The position numbers and the translations under genes were made by a program. A model generated the notes under the pieces. It saw only the letters and a program-made list of their open reading frames with translations. It was not told where the DNA came from and searched no databases. A stretch of 64,000 bases of DNA from Actinophytocola sp963727495 (lineage in GTDB: Bacteria > Actinomycetota > Actinomycetes > Mycobacteriales > Pseudonocardiaceae): positions 1,054,001 to 1,118,000 of the forward strand of contig CAVSGQ010000007.1 of the NCBI GenBank assembly GCA_963727495.1, written 5' to 3'. Shown here piece by piece: positions 8,134 to 16,476 of this stretch; position 1 is the stretch's first letter; every line of letters starts with the position of its first letter.

Positions 8134-9032
8134 TCACCGGGTGCGGGAGAGCAGGTCGGCGTGGCCGTCGAGGGTGCGGCGGGTGGCGTCCCGGTCGGCA
8201 CGCGGCAGCTCCAGCAGGACCCGGTCGACGCCCGCCTCGGCGAGCACCGCGAGCGCGGCGACGTCGGCGGGCGCGTTCATGACGGTGACCGGCAGCTCGC
8301 GGCCGAGCCCGGCGGCGCGCCGGCGCAGCTCGACGATGTCGGCGACGAGCGGTTCGGTGTCGCCCGGGTAGATCGGCAGCCAGCCGTCGGCGTACTCCGC
8401 GATCCGCCGCCAGGCGGGCTCGCGGCCGCCGCCGGAGAGCACGACCGGCCCGCTGACCGGCTTGGGCCAGGAGTACAGCGGCGCGAAGTCGACGTGCTCG
8501 CCGTGGAACTCGGCCTGGTCCCTGGTCCAGATCTCGCGCATGGCCAGCATGTGCTCGCGGAGCACCGCGACCTTCCGCCGCGGGTCGACGCCGTGGGAGG
8601 CCGCCTCGCCGCCGTGCCAGCCGGGACCGACGCCGAGCACCACCCGGCCGCCGGACAGCGCGTCGAGCGTCGCGACCGCCTTCGCGGTGACGATCGGCTC
8701 GCTGTGCGCGAGCTTGCGAGCGAACGAATGTCACAGGGCGACCGCGAGCGGCATCACCGAGCCTGCGAGGGGATGTCGGTCGCGGCGAGCAGCACGGAGG
8801 TGCCGAGCGTCAGCCGCTCGGTGGCGCCGGCCAGCATCGACAGCACGGTCAGCGGATCGGCGACCCGCGGGTGGATGTGGGCCTGCTCCGCGTCGGCGGG
8901 CTCGGTGCCGACCGGCAGGTTCGTGTGCTCGCCGGCGAACAGGCCCTCGGCGCCCCGCTCCTCCAGCTCGCGGCCGAGCTCGACGGGGTGGATCCCGTCA
9001 CCGACGAGCAGGTACCAGTAACCGATCCTCAT
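8134..9032 (-). pseudogene. LLM-class F420-dependent oxidoreductase, interrupted by a short repeat
   Basis: The 5' part (MRIGYWYLLVGDG to LGTSVLLAA) and the 3' part (LAHSEPIVTAKAVATLDALSGGRV onward, including VVLGVGPGWHGGEA) are typical of luciferase-like monooxygenases that use cofactor F420. They lie in different frames, separated by a 68-nt block (8713-8780) homologous to the repeat between pdxT and yebC. Removing exactly those 68 nt restores one 831-nt frame of 276 aa, a normal family length, and joins LLAA directly to LAHSEP. The ATG at 9032 overlaps the rarA stop (ATGA). As it stands, translation stops at 8754 after about 92 residues, so the gene is probably dead. Confidence 0.82.
8713..8780 (+). 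repeat. 25-codon-type dispersed repeat, copy inside the oxidoreductase gene
   Basis: Read on the plus strand this copy encodes ELASERMSQGDRERHHRACEG, closely matching the tandem units at 58989-59141 (ELASEPLAQGDRERLHRACEG). It is inverted with respect to the gene it interrupts. The insert boundaries are inferred from frame restoration and could slide by a few bases, because GCGAG occurs on both sides. Differences from the other copies are substitutions only, with no indels. Confidence 0.75.
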
Positions 9033-10408
9033 CCGTCCCCCCTGATCACCCGGCGCAGCTTCGGCACGCGGTCGGCCAGCGCGCGCTCGGTGCCCCGCTG
9101 GGTCGGCTGGTAGTAGTCGCGCCCGACGAGCTCGTCCGGCGGGTACTGCTGTTCGACGACGCCCTCGGGTGCGTCGTGCGGGTACCGGTAGCCCGTGGCG
9201 TTGCCGAGCTTCCTGGCCCCGGCGTAGTGCCCGTCGCGCAGGTGGGCCGGCACGGTGCCGGCCGCGCCCTCCCGGACGTCGGCCATGGCCCGGGAGATCG
9301 CGGTGGTGACCGCGTTGGACTTGGGTGCGGTGGCCAGGTGGACGGTGGCGTGCGCCAGGTTGAGGCCGCATTCGGGCAGGCCGATCAGCTGGACGGCCTG
9401 GGCGGCGGCGGTGGCGGTCTGCAGGGCGGTCGGGTCGGCCATGCCGACGTCCTCGCTGGCGAAGATCACCAGGCGGCGGGCGATGAACCTGGGGTCCTCG
9501 CCCGCCTCGAGCATGCGGGCCAGGTAGTGCAGCGCGGCGTCGACGTCGGAGCCGCGCATGGACTTGATGAACGCGCTGATGACGTCGTAGTGCTGGTCGC
9601 CCTGGCGGTCGTAGCGCACCGCCGCCTTGTCTACTGTGGACTCGACGGTCGGCAGGTCGACGACGCCGCCCCGGGTGGCCAGCGCCGAGTCCGCGGCGGC
9701 CTCCAGCGCGGTGAGCGCGCGCCGGGCATCGCCGCCGGCGAGCCGGACGACGTGGTCCTCGGCGTCCGGCTCGAGCGTCACGGTGCCGCCGAGCCCGCGC
9801 TCGTCGGCGAGCGCGCGGCGCACGAGCGTGCGCACGTCGTCGTCGGACAGCGAGCGGAGCTGCAGGACCAGCGAGCGGGACAGCAACGGGGAGACGACGG
9901 AGAAGAACGGGTTCTCCGTGGTGGCGGCGACGAGCAGCACGATCCGGTCCTCGACGGCGCCGAGCAGGGCGTCCTGCTGGGTGCGGGAGAAGCGGTGCAC
10001 CTCGTCGATGAACAGGACCGTCGACTCGCCGGAGTGGGTGAGCCGCCGGCGGGCCTCCTCGATGACCCCGCGCACCTCCTTCACACCGGCGGACAGTGCG
10101 GACAGCGCGACGAACCTGCGGCCGATCGCGCTGGACACGAGCATGGCCAGGGTGGTCTTGCCGGTGCCGGGCGGACCGTAGAGCAGCAGCGACGCCGGCG
10201 CGGCGCCCTCGACGAGCCGGCGCAGCGGGGCGCCGGGGCCGAGCAGGTGGTCCTGGCCGAGCACCTCGTCGAGCCCGGCGGGCCGCATGCGCACGGCGAG
10301 CGGCGCGTTCGCCGCGATCCGCGACGCGGCGCCCGGGTGGCTGTCCCCCGGCGCCCTCGGCTCCTTCGGCGGGCTGTCGAACAGCTGCAGGTCGAGCCCA
10401 TCGTCCAC
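9029..10408 (-). CDS. rarA: Replication-associated recombination protein A (MgsA/RarA AAA+ ATPase)
   Basis: This 459-aa AAA+ ATPase resembles clamp-loader subunits and RuvB, and acts at stalled replication forks. Walker A is GPPGTGKTTLAM, Walker B is VLFIDEVHRF, and sensor 1 is AATTENPF. The C-terminal MgsA tetramerisation region includes YDVISAFIKSMRGSDVDAALHYLARML and VEQQYPPDEL. Length is normal. It overlaps the broken oxidoreductase gene by 4 nt and is divergent from the ankyrin gene. M. tuberculosis Rv2559c is the positional equivalent. Confidence 0.95.
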   Translation of the reverse strand: MDDGLDLQLFDSPPKEPRAPGDSHPGAASRIAANAPLAVRMRPAGLDEVLGQDHLLGPGAPLRRLVEGAAPASLLLYGPPGTGKTTLAMLVSSAIGRRFVALSALSAGVKEVRGVIEEARRRLTHSGESTVLFIDEVHRFSRTQQDALLGAVEDRIVLLVAATTENPFFSVVSPLLSRSLVLQLRSLSDDDVRTLVRRALADERGLGGTVTLEPDAEDHVVRLAGGDARRALTALEAAADSALATRGGVVDLPTVESTVDKAAVRYDRQGDQHYDVISAFIKSMRGSDVDAALHYLARMLEAGEDPRFIARRLVIFASEDVGMADPTALQTATAAAQAVQLIGLPECGLNLAHATVHLATAPKSNAVTTAISRAMADVREGAAGTVPAHLRDGHYAGARKLGNATGYRYPHDAPEGVVEQQYPPDELVGRDYYQPTQRGTERALADRVPKLRRVIRGDG

Positions 10409-10580
10409 GGGCCCGACGCTACCCGGAGGGCCTGACAGTGGTTACGATCGGCTCGCGCGGTCCGGGGCCGCGTCCCGTCCGCGGGCAGGGCCGAGCCCAC
10501 CCCGGTCGATGTCGCGTGGCCACACCTTCCGCCCCGCCCGGTGCCAGCGGACCTCGGGCGTTTCGGGTGAGGAGGTCACC

Positions 10581-11912
10581 GTGTCACTACCCGCCGCCGT
10601 GAGCCTGGAGCAGCTGCGCAAGCAGGCCAAGGACCTGCGCAGGGCCCGCTCGATCCCGCTCGCCGAGGCCCAGCTGCTGATCGCCCGCCGGTACGGGTTC
10701 GCCAGCTGGCCGCGGCTGCGTGCCTACGTCGACCGGGTGGCGACCGCCGGGCCGTCGCTGCAGCACGCGTTCGAGCAGGACCCGGACTACTACGCGGACC
10801 GGGCGAGCGGCCTGCTCGCGTCGGCGTCGGACGGCACGCCGGACGCGGTGGCCGAGTTCGAGCGCTGGTCGGCGCCGCTGACCCCGGCCGGAGCCCGGAT
10901 GGTGGTGGCGCGCAACCACGGGTTCACGTCGTGGGCGGCGCTGCGCAGGCACGTCGCCGACCTGCGGGCCGAGCCGTTCAGGCGCGCGTTCGGGGCGATC
11001 CAGGAGCGCGACCTCGACGGCCTGCGCGAGCTGCTGGAGCGGTTCCCGGAACTGGTCACCGCGGTCGGCACGAACGGCAACGACCTGCTCGGCCTCGCGT
11101 CGGCGACGTGCGACGAGCGGCTGGTGACGGTGCTGCTCGACGCCGGCGCCGACGTCGAGCACGGCAACGCACACGGGTGGACGGCGCTGCACCAGGCCGG
11201 GTACTCGAACCTGCCGCACATGGCCCGGGTGCTGCTCGACGCGGGCGCGCCGGTGGACGTCTCCGCGCGCGGCGACGGCGGCACGCCGCTCGCGGCCGCG
11301 CTGTTCTGGGGCAACCGCGAGGTCGCCGCCGTGCTCGCCGAGCGCGGGGTGGTGCCGGGCAACCTGCGGGTCGCCGCCGGGCTGAACGACGTCGCGCTGG
11401 TCGAGCGGCTGTGGGACTCGCCCGCGGCGGGCGAACACCGCGGGTTCTACCGGCCGCACGGCGGCTTCCCCGCGTGGCGGCCGTCCGCCTCGGTCACCGA
11501 GGTCCGCGACGAGGCGGTGAGCTGGGCCGCGCGCTCGGACGCGGTCGACGCGATCTCGGCGCTGCACCGGCTGGGCGCGTCACTGGAGGCGAACGTGTAC
11601 CAGGGCACGCCGCTGACCTGGGCGGCGGCGCGGGGGCGGGCCGCCGCCGTGTGGCTGCTGCTGTCGCTGGGCGCGTCGCCGTCCGCGGTGGGCACGTTCG
11701 GCGGGCCGCGGCACGGGGTCGGCACCACCGCGCTGCACCACGCGGCGGAGGGCGGTCACCTCGAGGTGATCGAGGCGCTGCTCGACGCCGGCGCCGACCC
11801 GACCGTCACCGACGAGCTGTACGGCGGGACCCCGGCGAACTGGGCCGGGCACGGCGGGCACGAGGACGCCCGCCGGCTGCTGCTGCGGCGGGGTGGCACC
11901 GAGCGGTCCTAA
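10581..11912 (+). CDS. Ankyrin repeat protein
   Basis: This 443-aa protein begins SLPAAVSLEQLRKQAKDLRRA, an actinobacterial N-terminal helical region occurring twice (SWPRLRAYVDRV; SWAALRRHVADL), followed by ankyrin repeats between about residues 130 and 440. Clear units include DLLGLASATCDERLVTVLLDAGADVE, GWTALHQAGYSNLPHMARVLLDAGAP and TTALHHAAEGGHLEVIEALLDAGAD. There is no signal peptide. It probably mediates protein-protein contacts; partners are unknown. The GTG at 10581 has a GAGGAGG six bases upstream. It converges on and overlaps the SGNH gene by 4 nt. Confidence 0.85.
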   Translation: MSLPAAVSLEQLRKQAKDLRRARSIPLAEAQLLIARRYGFASWPRLRAYVDRVATAGPSLQHAFEQDPDYYADRASGLLASASDGTPDAVAEFERWSAPLTPAGARMVVARNHGFTSWAALRRHVADLRAEPFRRAFGAIQERDLDGLRELLERFPELVTAVGTNGNDLLGLASATCDERLVTVLLDAGADVEHGNAHGWTALHQAGYSNLPHMARVLLDAGAPVDVSARGDGGTPLAAALFWGNREVAAVLAERGVVPGNLRVAAGLNDVALVERLWDSPAAGEHRGFYRPHGGFPAWRPSASVTEVRDEAVSWAARSDAVDAISALHRLGASLEANVYQGTPLTWAAARGRAAAVWLLLSLGASPSAVGTFGGPRHGVGTTALHHAAEGGHLEVIEALLDAGADPTVTDELYGGTPANWAGHGGHEDARRLLLRRGGTERS

Positions 11913-12676
11913 CCCTCGCCGACCGGGCCCAGGGTGGGGCGCTTGGCGACCCGGCCGGTGCCCGACGAGACGCCACGGATCCGCCTGCCGACCCACGGGC
12001 CGGCGAAGGCCGCGATCCAGCGCAGCTCGGTGGTCACGGCCCGCAGCGCGCCCGGGCGCGGCAGCGTGGGCAGCGGGCGGGTCCACGAGTCGTCGGCGTC
12101 CGGCAGCGCCAGCGCGTGGGCCATGGAGGCCGCGATCAGCGCGTGTCCGAGCGGGTTGGCGTGCAGGCGGTCCGCCGACCAGATCCGGGCGTCGGTGGTG
12201 ACCGCGATCGGGAACGTCTCGACCACGCGAACGTCGTGGCGGGCGGCCGCGGCGCGGATGGCGGCGTTGAGCGCGTGCACCCGGGGCAGCAGCGGGCGGG
12301 CCAGTGGGGTGATCTTGCCGATGTTCGGGAACGTGAGGGTGGCGACGCGGGTGCCGGCGCCGGTCAGCGCCGCGAACATCGCCTCCAGGTGCCCGGCCAC
12401 GGCGCCGACGTCGCAGCGCGGGCGCAGCAGGTCGTTGAGGCCGGCGACCACGGTGGCGAGGTCCGGCCGCAGCGCGAGCGCGGGTGCGAGCTGCTCGGTG
12501 CGCACCTCGCCGGCGAGCTTGCCGCGGACCGCGAGGTTGGCGTAGAGCAGGTCCGGCTCGAGCTCGGCCAGCCGGGCGGCGAGGCGGTCCGCCCAGCCGC
12601 GGTAGCCGCGGACCTCGTCGCCGTCACCGATGCCCTCGGTCTGGCTGTCGCCGAGGGCTACGTATCGCGAGTACAC
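11909..12676 (-). CDS. SGNH/GDSL hydrolase family protein
   Basis: This 255-aa protein is predicted to be a serine esterase or lipase of the SGNH superfamily. The nucleophile Ser lies in VALGDSQTEG at the very N-terminus. Block III Asn is in VAGLNDLLRP, and the C-terminal catalytic Asp and His are in SADRLHANPLGH. No signal peptide is visible, so it should be cytoplasmic. The GTG at 12676 follows GGAGGGGAG; a start 9 codons upstream is less likely. Substrate is unknown. Confidence 0.85.
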   Translation of the reverse strand: MYSRYVALGDSQTEGIGDGDEVRGYRGWADRLAARLAELEPDLLYANLAVRGKLAGEVRTEQLAPALALRPDLATVVAGLNDLLRPRCDVGAVAGHLEAMFAALTGAGTRVATLTFPNIGKITPLARPLLPRVHALNAAIRAAAARHDVRVVETFPIAVTTDARIWSADRLHANPLGHALIAASMAHALALPDADDSWTRPLPTLPRPGALRAVTTELRWIAAFAGPWVGRRIRGVSSGTGRVAKRPTLGPVGEG

Positions 12677-12735
12677 CTGTGGCTCCCCTCCGCCGGTGAT
12701 CACTCGCAGGATATCCGCGGGGATACGCTGCGAAC

Positions 12736-13308
12736 GTGGAACGAGCTTCCCGCATCCCGGCCGACGTCAAGGTGGTGCTCCAGCCCAGCCGGCCGGGCGC
12801 GGTGCGCGAGCAGCTTCCGTCGATCGCGGTGTTCACGCTGACCGCGGTCGCCGCCGGCTTCGGCGTGGCGGCGACCGGCACGGCGTTCGGCGTGTGGCTG
12901 GTCATCGGGCTGCTGTGCGTGGCGGGCGTCGTGGTCGAGCTGCTGATCCTGCGCTCGGACATCGCACTGGGCCCGGCCCTCGCGGCCGACACCGACCACG
13001 TGTGGGTGCGCGTCGGCGGGTTCCTGCGCCCGGAGTCGGTGCGGCTGGAGTGGTCCGAGGTCACCCGCATCGCCCTGCACACCTGGCGGGGGCGCCGCCG
13101 GGCCTCCGCCCGGTACCTGACGCTCGACGTGACCGACCCGACCCGCGCCGCGCTGGCGGGCCTGCTCAGCCGCAAGCTGCGCCGGCTGACCGCGACGTTC
13201 GGCTCCCCGCTCGCGTTCTCCGAGCAGCACAAGTCGACCTCGCTCGACGAGACGGTCCGCGGCCTGCGCGCGCTCGCCCCGGACGGCGTCCGGTTCACCA
13301 ACAACTGA
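12736..13308 (+). CDS. Membrane protein with PH-like domain
   Basis: This 190-aa protein has two adjacent transmembrane helices at about residues 33-75 (SIAVFTLTAVAAGFGVAATG; WLVIGLLCVAGVVVELLIL). A C-terminal part resembles bacterial PH/YdbT-like domains, with VWVRVGGFLRPESVRLEWSEVTRIAL. Such proteins are common in actinobacteria and of unknown function. The GTG at 12736 is divergent from the SGNH gene across 59 nt, which must hold both promoters. Confidence 0.6.
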   Translation: MERASRIPADVKVVLQPSRPGAVREQLPSIAVFTLTAVAAGFGVAATGTAFGVWLVIGLLCVAGVVVELLILRSDIALGPALAADTDHVWVRVGGFLRPESVRLEWSEVTRIALHTWRGRRRASARYLTLDVTDPTRAALAGLLSRKLRRLTATFGSPLAFSEQHKSTSLDETVRGLRALAPDGVRFTNN

Positions 13309-13420
13309 CCGGACGGGCGTTCGGCTCGTGGTGAGCTCCGGCACCGCGCTCTCGGCCGGCGCCGTCCGCCGGTGGCGAACCCGCTGGCCTCCCCGATGCC
13401 GGCCCGCCGATGCTGGACGC

Positions 13421-14179
13421 ATGGCTGACACGGTCGCGATCCTGTCCGACGTGCACGGCGTCCTCCCCGCGCTCGAGGCGGTGCTGGCCGAGCCCGACGT
13501 GCGCGACGCGGACACCGTCGTGCTGACCGGCGACATCGCCACCGGACCGCAGCCGGTGCGCACGCTCGACCTCCTCGCCTCGCTCGGCGAGCGCGTGCGC
13601 TGGGTCAAGGGCAACTGCGAGCGCGAGCTCGTCGCGCAGGCCCGCGGCGCCGGCGCGTCGGCCTTCCCGATCAGCGACTGGGCGGCCGCCCAGCTGCGCG
13701 CCGACCAGGTCGAGCTGCTCGACCGGCTGCCGGCGACCCTCACTCTGGACCTGCGCGGGCTCGGCGAGGTGCTGTTCTGCCACGCCACCCCGCGCGACGA
13801 CGAGGAGATGGTGTTCGTCGACAGCGACCTGCCGCGCTGGGCGGAGGTACTCGCGGACGTGCCGGAGTCCGTCGGCACGATCGTGTGCGGCCACACCCAC
13901 ATGCCGTTCACCCGCCTCGCCGACCGGCGCACGATCGTCAACGCCGGCAGCGTCGGGATGCCCTACGGCACGACGGGTGCGCAGTGGGCGCTGCTGGCCG
14001 GCGGCGCCGTCGCGCTGCGCCGCACCGAGTTCGACCGCGAGGCCGCGTGCGCCGCCATCGAGGCCGAGTGCACCTTCCCGGACATCGCCGAGTGGACCGG
14101 CTTCTTCGTCCGCAACCCCCCGTCCGACGCCGAGGCCCTGGCCACGTTCAAGGAGCAGTGGGCGAACAAGGCAGGGTGA
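13421..14179 (+). CDS. Metallophosphoesterase (YfcE/MJ0936-like)
   Basis: This 252-aa calcineurin-like phosphoesterase shows all metal-binding blocks in order: ILSDVHG, LTGDIATG, WVKGNCER, LFCHATPRDD and CGHTHMPF. The family includes small cytoplasmic phosphodiesterases. The C-terminal EAACAAIEAECTFPDIAEWTGFFVRNP is typical of actinobacterial members. It ends 32 nt before the convergent phosphotransferase gene. The substrate cannot be read from sequence. Confidence 0.88.
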   Translation: MADTVAILSDVHGVLPALEAVLAEPDVRDADTVVLTGDIATGPQPVRTLDLLASLGERVRWVKGNCERELVAQARGAGASAFPISDWAAAQLRADQVELLDRLPATLTLDLRGLGEVLFCHATPRDDEEMVFVDSDLPRWAEVLADVPESVGTIVCGHTHMPFTRLADRRTIVNAGSVGMPYGTTGAQWALLAGGAVALRRTEFDREAACAAIEAECTFPDIAEWTGFFVRNPPSDAEALATFKEQWANKAG

Positions 14180-14211
14180 TCACGGGCCGCCGGCACGGCG
14201 GTTCCGGACCC

Positions 14212-15405
14212 TCAGCGAAATGCGGGGTACAGCGGCAGCGGGTCGTGCTGGTCGAACCGGACCCGCAGCGCGTCGCTCACGCGGGCCGCGTGCGCGGCGA
14301 TCTCGTGCGCGCCCGCGGCCTCCGCGGCGTCGGCGAGGCGCCGCCAGCGCTCGATGAGCACCAGCGTGTCCGGTGGCGTGTCGGCCAGGCTCGACGAGTG
14401 GGACTGCGCCGCCTCCGGCCGGCTGAAGAACTGCCACGTGGTGAGCCACACCCAGAACAGCTGCGCGTCGAGCAGCCGGGGCAGCAGCACCGCGTCGTCG
14501 TCCAGGTCCGGCCACACCACCCGCACCTCGGCCCGCCAGCCGGCGAGCATCGCGTCGGTCATCCCCGCCGGCAGCGCGAACGGGCACCAGCACGACGGGA
14601 ACGGCACCCGCAGGTACGCCGCGTCGAAGATCGCGTTGCGCACGCAGCCACCCTCGAAGTCGAGGAACCGCACCCCCCTGCTGGTGATCAGGTTGTTGTC
14701 CGGGCACGAGTCCGACGGGCTGAACGCGCGGTGCCGCCCGGTGTCCAGCAGCGACCGGCTGCGTCCGGCGCGCTCGATCGTCTCCGCCGGGGTCGGCACC
14801 TCCAGCTCCGCCTCGAGCAGCGCCGGCAGTTCGGCGAGCGCGGTGGCGCCGTCGATGGCCAGCGGGTCCTTGAGGTCGGGCGGGGTGAGCCGGCGCTCCA
14901 GCGCGTCGAAGTCCGCCTCCCGGCCCGCGGTCGTGGCGTGCAGCCTGCCGAGCGAGCGCGACCACGACAGCAGCGCGCGCTCCGCGCCCCGCGCGTCGTT
15001 CCCGAGCAGCTTGTCGGCCAGCGTCGGCGCGCCGCCGAGGTCCTCGAGCACGACCAGCCGGCTGTCCGGGGCGTGCGCGAAGAGCTCGGGACACATCCGG
15101 TCCTCGGACGCGAGGGCGGTGAACAGCTGGTAGCTCGCCGCCTCGCGGACGAAGCTGTCGCAGTGCCGGTCCGGCGGTTCGAGGTACCGCTTCAGCACGA
15201 GCGTGCGCGGCAGCGAGAACGGGCTGGCCGCCACCCTGACCCGCAACACCACCGACCGTTCGCTGCCGCCCAGGTCCACGGGTTCGGACAGCTCGATCTT
15301 GGCGCCGAACCGCCGGCTGAGCACCGACTCCGCCGCCACTACGGTCGCCAACACCTCGGGATCCGCTTCGCCACCGATGGCCGGTGGGTCGGCGGCGGTT
15401 TCCAC
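14212..15405 (-). CDS. Aminoglycoside phosphotransferase-fold protein
   Basis: This 397-aa protein has the APH/ChoK kinase-like fold. A basic VLKRYLE near residue 75 supplies the ATP-contacting Lys. The catalytic loop is SPSDSCPDNNLI (Asp and Asn spaced as in HGDxxxxN, but without the preceding His-Gly), and the metal-binding Asp lies in VRFLDFEGG. It is more likely a small-molecule kinase of unknown substrate than a resistance enzyme. GTG at 15405 sits six bases after GAGGAG; an ATG at 15411 abuts that site directly and is less favourable. Confidence 0.75.
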   Translation of the reverse strand: METAADPPAIGGEADPEVLATVVAAESVLSRRFGAKIELSEPVDLGGSERSVVLRVRVAASPFSLPRTLVLKRYLEPPDRHCDSFVREAASYQLFTALASEDRMCPELFAHAPDSRLVVLEDLGGAPTLADKLLGNDARGAERALLSWSRSLGRLHATTAGREADFDALERRLTPPDLKDPLAIDGATALAELPALLEAELEVPTPAETIERAGRSRSLLDTGRHRAFSPSDSCPDNNLITSRGVRFLDFEGGCVRNAIFDAAYLRVPFPSCWCPFALPAGMTDAMLAGWRAEVRVVWPDLDDDAVLLPRLLDAQLFWVWLTTWQFFSRPEAAQSHSSSLADTPPDTLVLIERWRRLADAAEAAGAHEIAAHAARVSDALRVRFDQHDPLPLYPAFR

Positions 15406-15531
15406 ACTCATCTCCTCAGACCCTACTCCCGCTCGTACCACCGACCGTAGTCGTGTCCATCGATCAAGTAGCCAGCATTTCGGGGACAAATGACGAACAC
15501 GGCATCACGCCGAGCACGGTGCGACCAAAAC

Positions 15532-16473
15532 TCATCCGGTGGGCAGCGGCCTGCCGTCGTCGTGCGTCGTCCAGGTCTCCTTCCGCAGGATCAGCACCAG
15601 GACCGCGGAGACGACGATGCCGACGAGGTTGACCGCCAGCTGGCCCACCGCCTCGCCGAAGCGCACCCACTCGCCGAGGGTCGCCGCGACGCTCGCGTAG
15701 CCCGCCGCCGGCACGGTCGTCACCGAGACGAACACGCCGACGAGCACGGCCGACTTGGCGGAGGTCATCGACAGCATCCCGGCGGCGCCGGCGAGCAGCG
15801 CGACGATCAGCGACCACGGCCCGAGCCGGTAGACGAAGTCCACGTCGTGGCCGTTGAGCAGCGCGTTCCTGTCGAACATGCCCACCGCGCTGCCCACGAC
15901 GGTGCCGAGCGCAGTGATCGCCATGGCCACCGGGAAGCCCACGGCGAGCGCGACCACGGCCTGGCGGCCCAGGTCCCACCTGCGCCGGACCAGGGCGACG
16001 GCGAAGGCCGCGAGCGGTCCGTACTCCGGACCGAGGATCATCGCGCCCACGATCGTCACCGGGGAGTCGGCGATCACGCCGACCGCGGCGAGCAGGCAGG
16101 CGATCGACAGGAACGCCAGGAACATCGCGTTGAGCCGGGACTCCTCGCCGGTGCGGGCGAGCAGTTCCTCCCACACCACGGCGTCCGCCGGGTCGCCCGG
16201 CGCGTCCTGCTCGGCGCGGCTCGCCGCGTCCGACAGCGCCGTGTCGATCTCCTCGAGCGTGATGCCGCCCGAACGGTCGACGCCGAGCTCGCGTAACGAG
16301 GTGATCAGCGCCTCGGCGGCCTCGCGGGCGATGTCGGCCTCGACCACGTCACCCTGCGGCGAGACCGCCACGCCGTGCAGCACCACGAGGTGAGCGGCCC
16401 CGGCGTGCTCGGTGAGCAACCCGGCCACATCGTCGGTGACCGCCCGCGGGCAGATCACCCGGAGATGCAGCAC
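15532..16473 (-). CDS. DUF389 domain-containing membrane protein
   Basis: This 313-aa protein has an N-terminal soluble ACT-like region (about 1-115) and then about six transmembrane helices. The membrane part includes the DUF389 hallmark VTIVGAMILGPEYGPLAAFAVALV. Function is unknown; transport has been suggested for relatives. It lies 3 nt downstream of aspS on the same strand, so it may be co-transcribed. Confidence 0.82.
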   Translation of the reverse strand: MLHLRVICPRAVTDDVAGLLTEHAGAAHLVVLHGVAVSPQGDVVEADIAREAAEALITSLRELGVDRSGGITLEEIDTALSDAASRAEQDAPGDPADAVVWEELLARTGEESRLNAMFLAFLSIACLLAAVGVIADSPVTIVGAMILGPEYGPLAAFAVALVRRRWDLGRQAVVALAVGFPVAMAITALGTVVGSAVGMFDRNALLNGHDVDFVYRLGPWSLIVALLAGAAGMLSMTSAKSAVLVGVFVSVTTVPAAGYASVAATLGEWVRFGEAVGQLAVNLVGIVVSAVLVLILRKETWTTHDDGRPLPTG

Positions 16474-16476
16474 GGG

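Noticed and set aside
14212..15405. Aminoglycoside resistance gene
   Set aside because: The APH fold is broad, the catalytic loop departs from resistance enzymes, and there is no mobile or resistance context.
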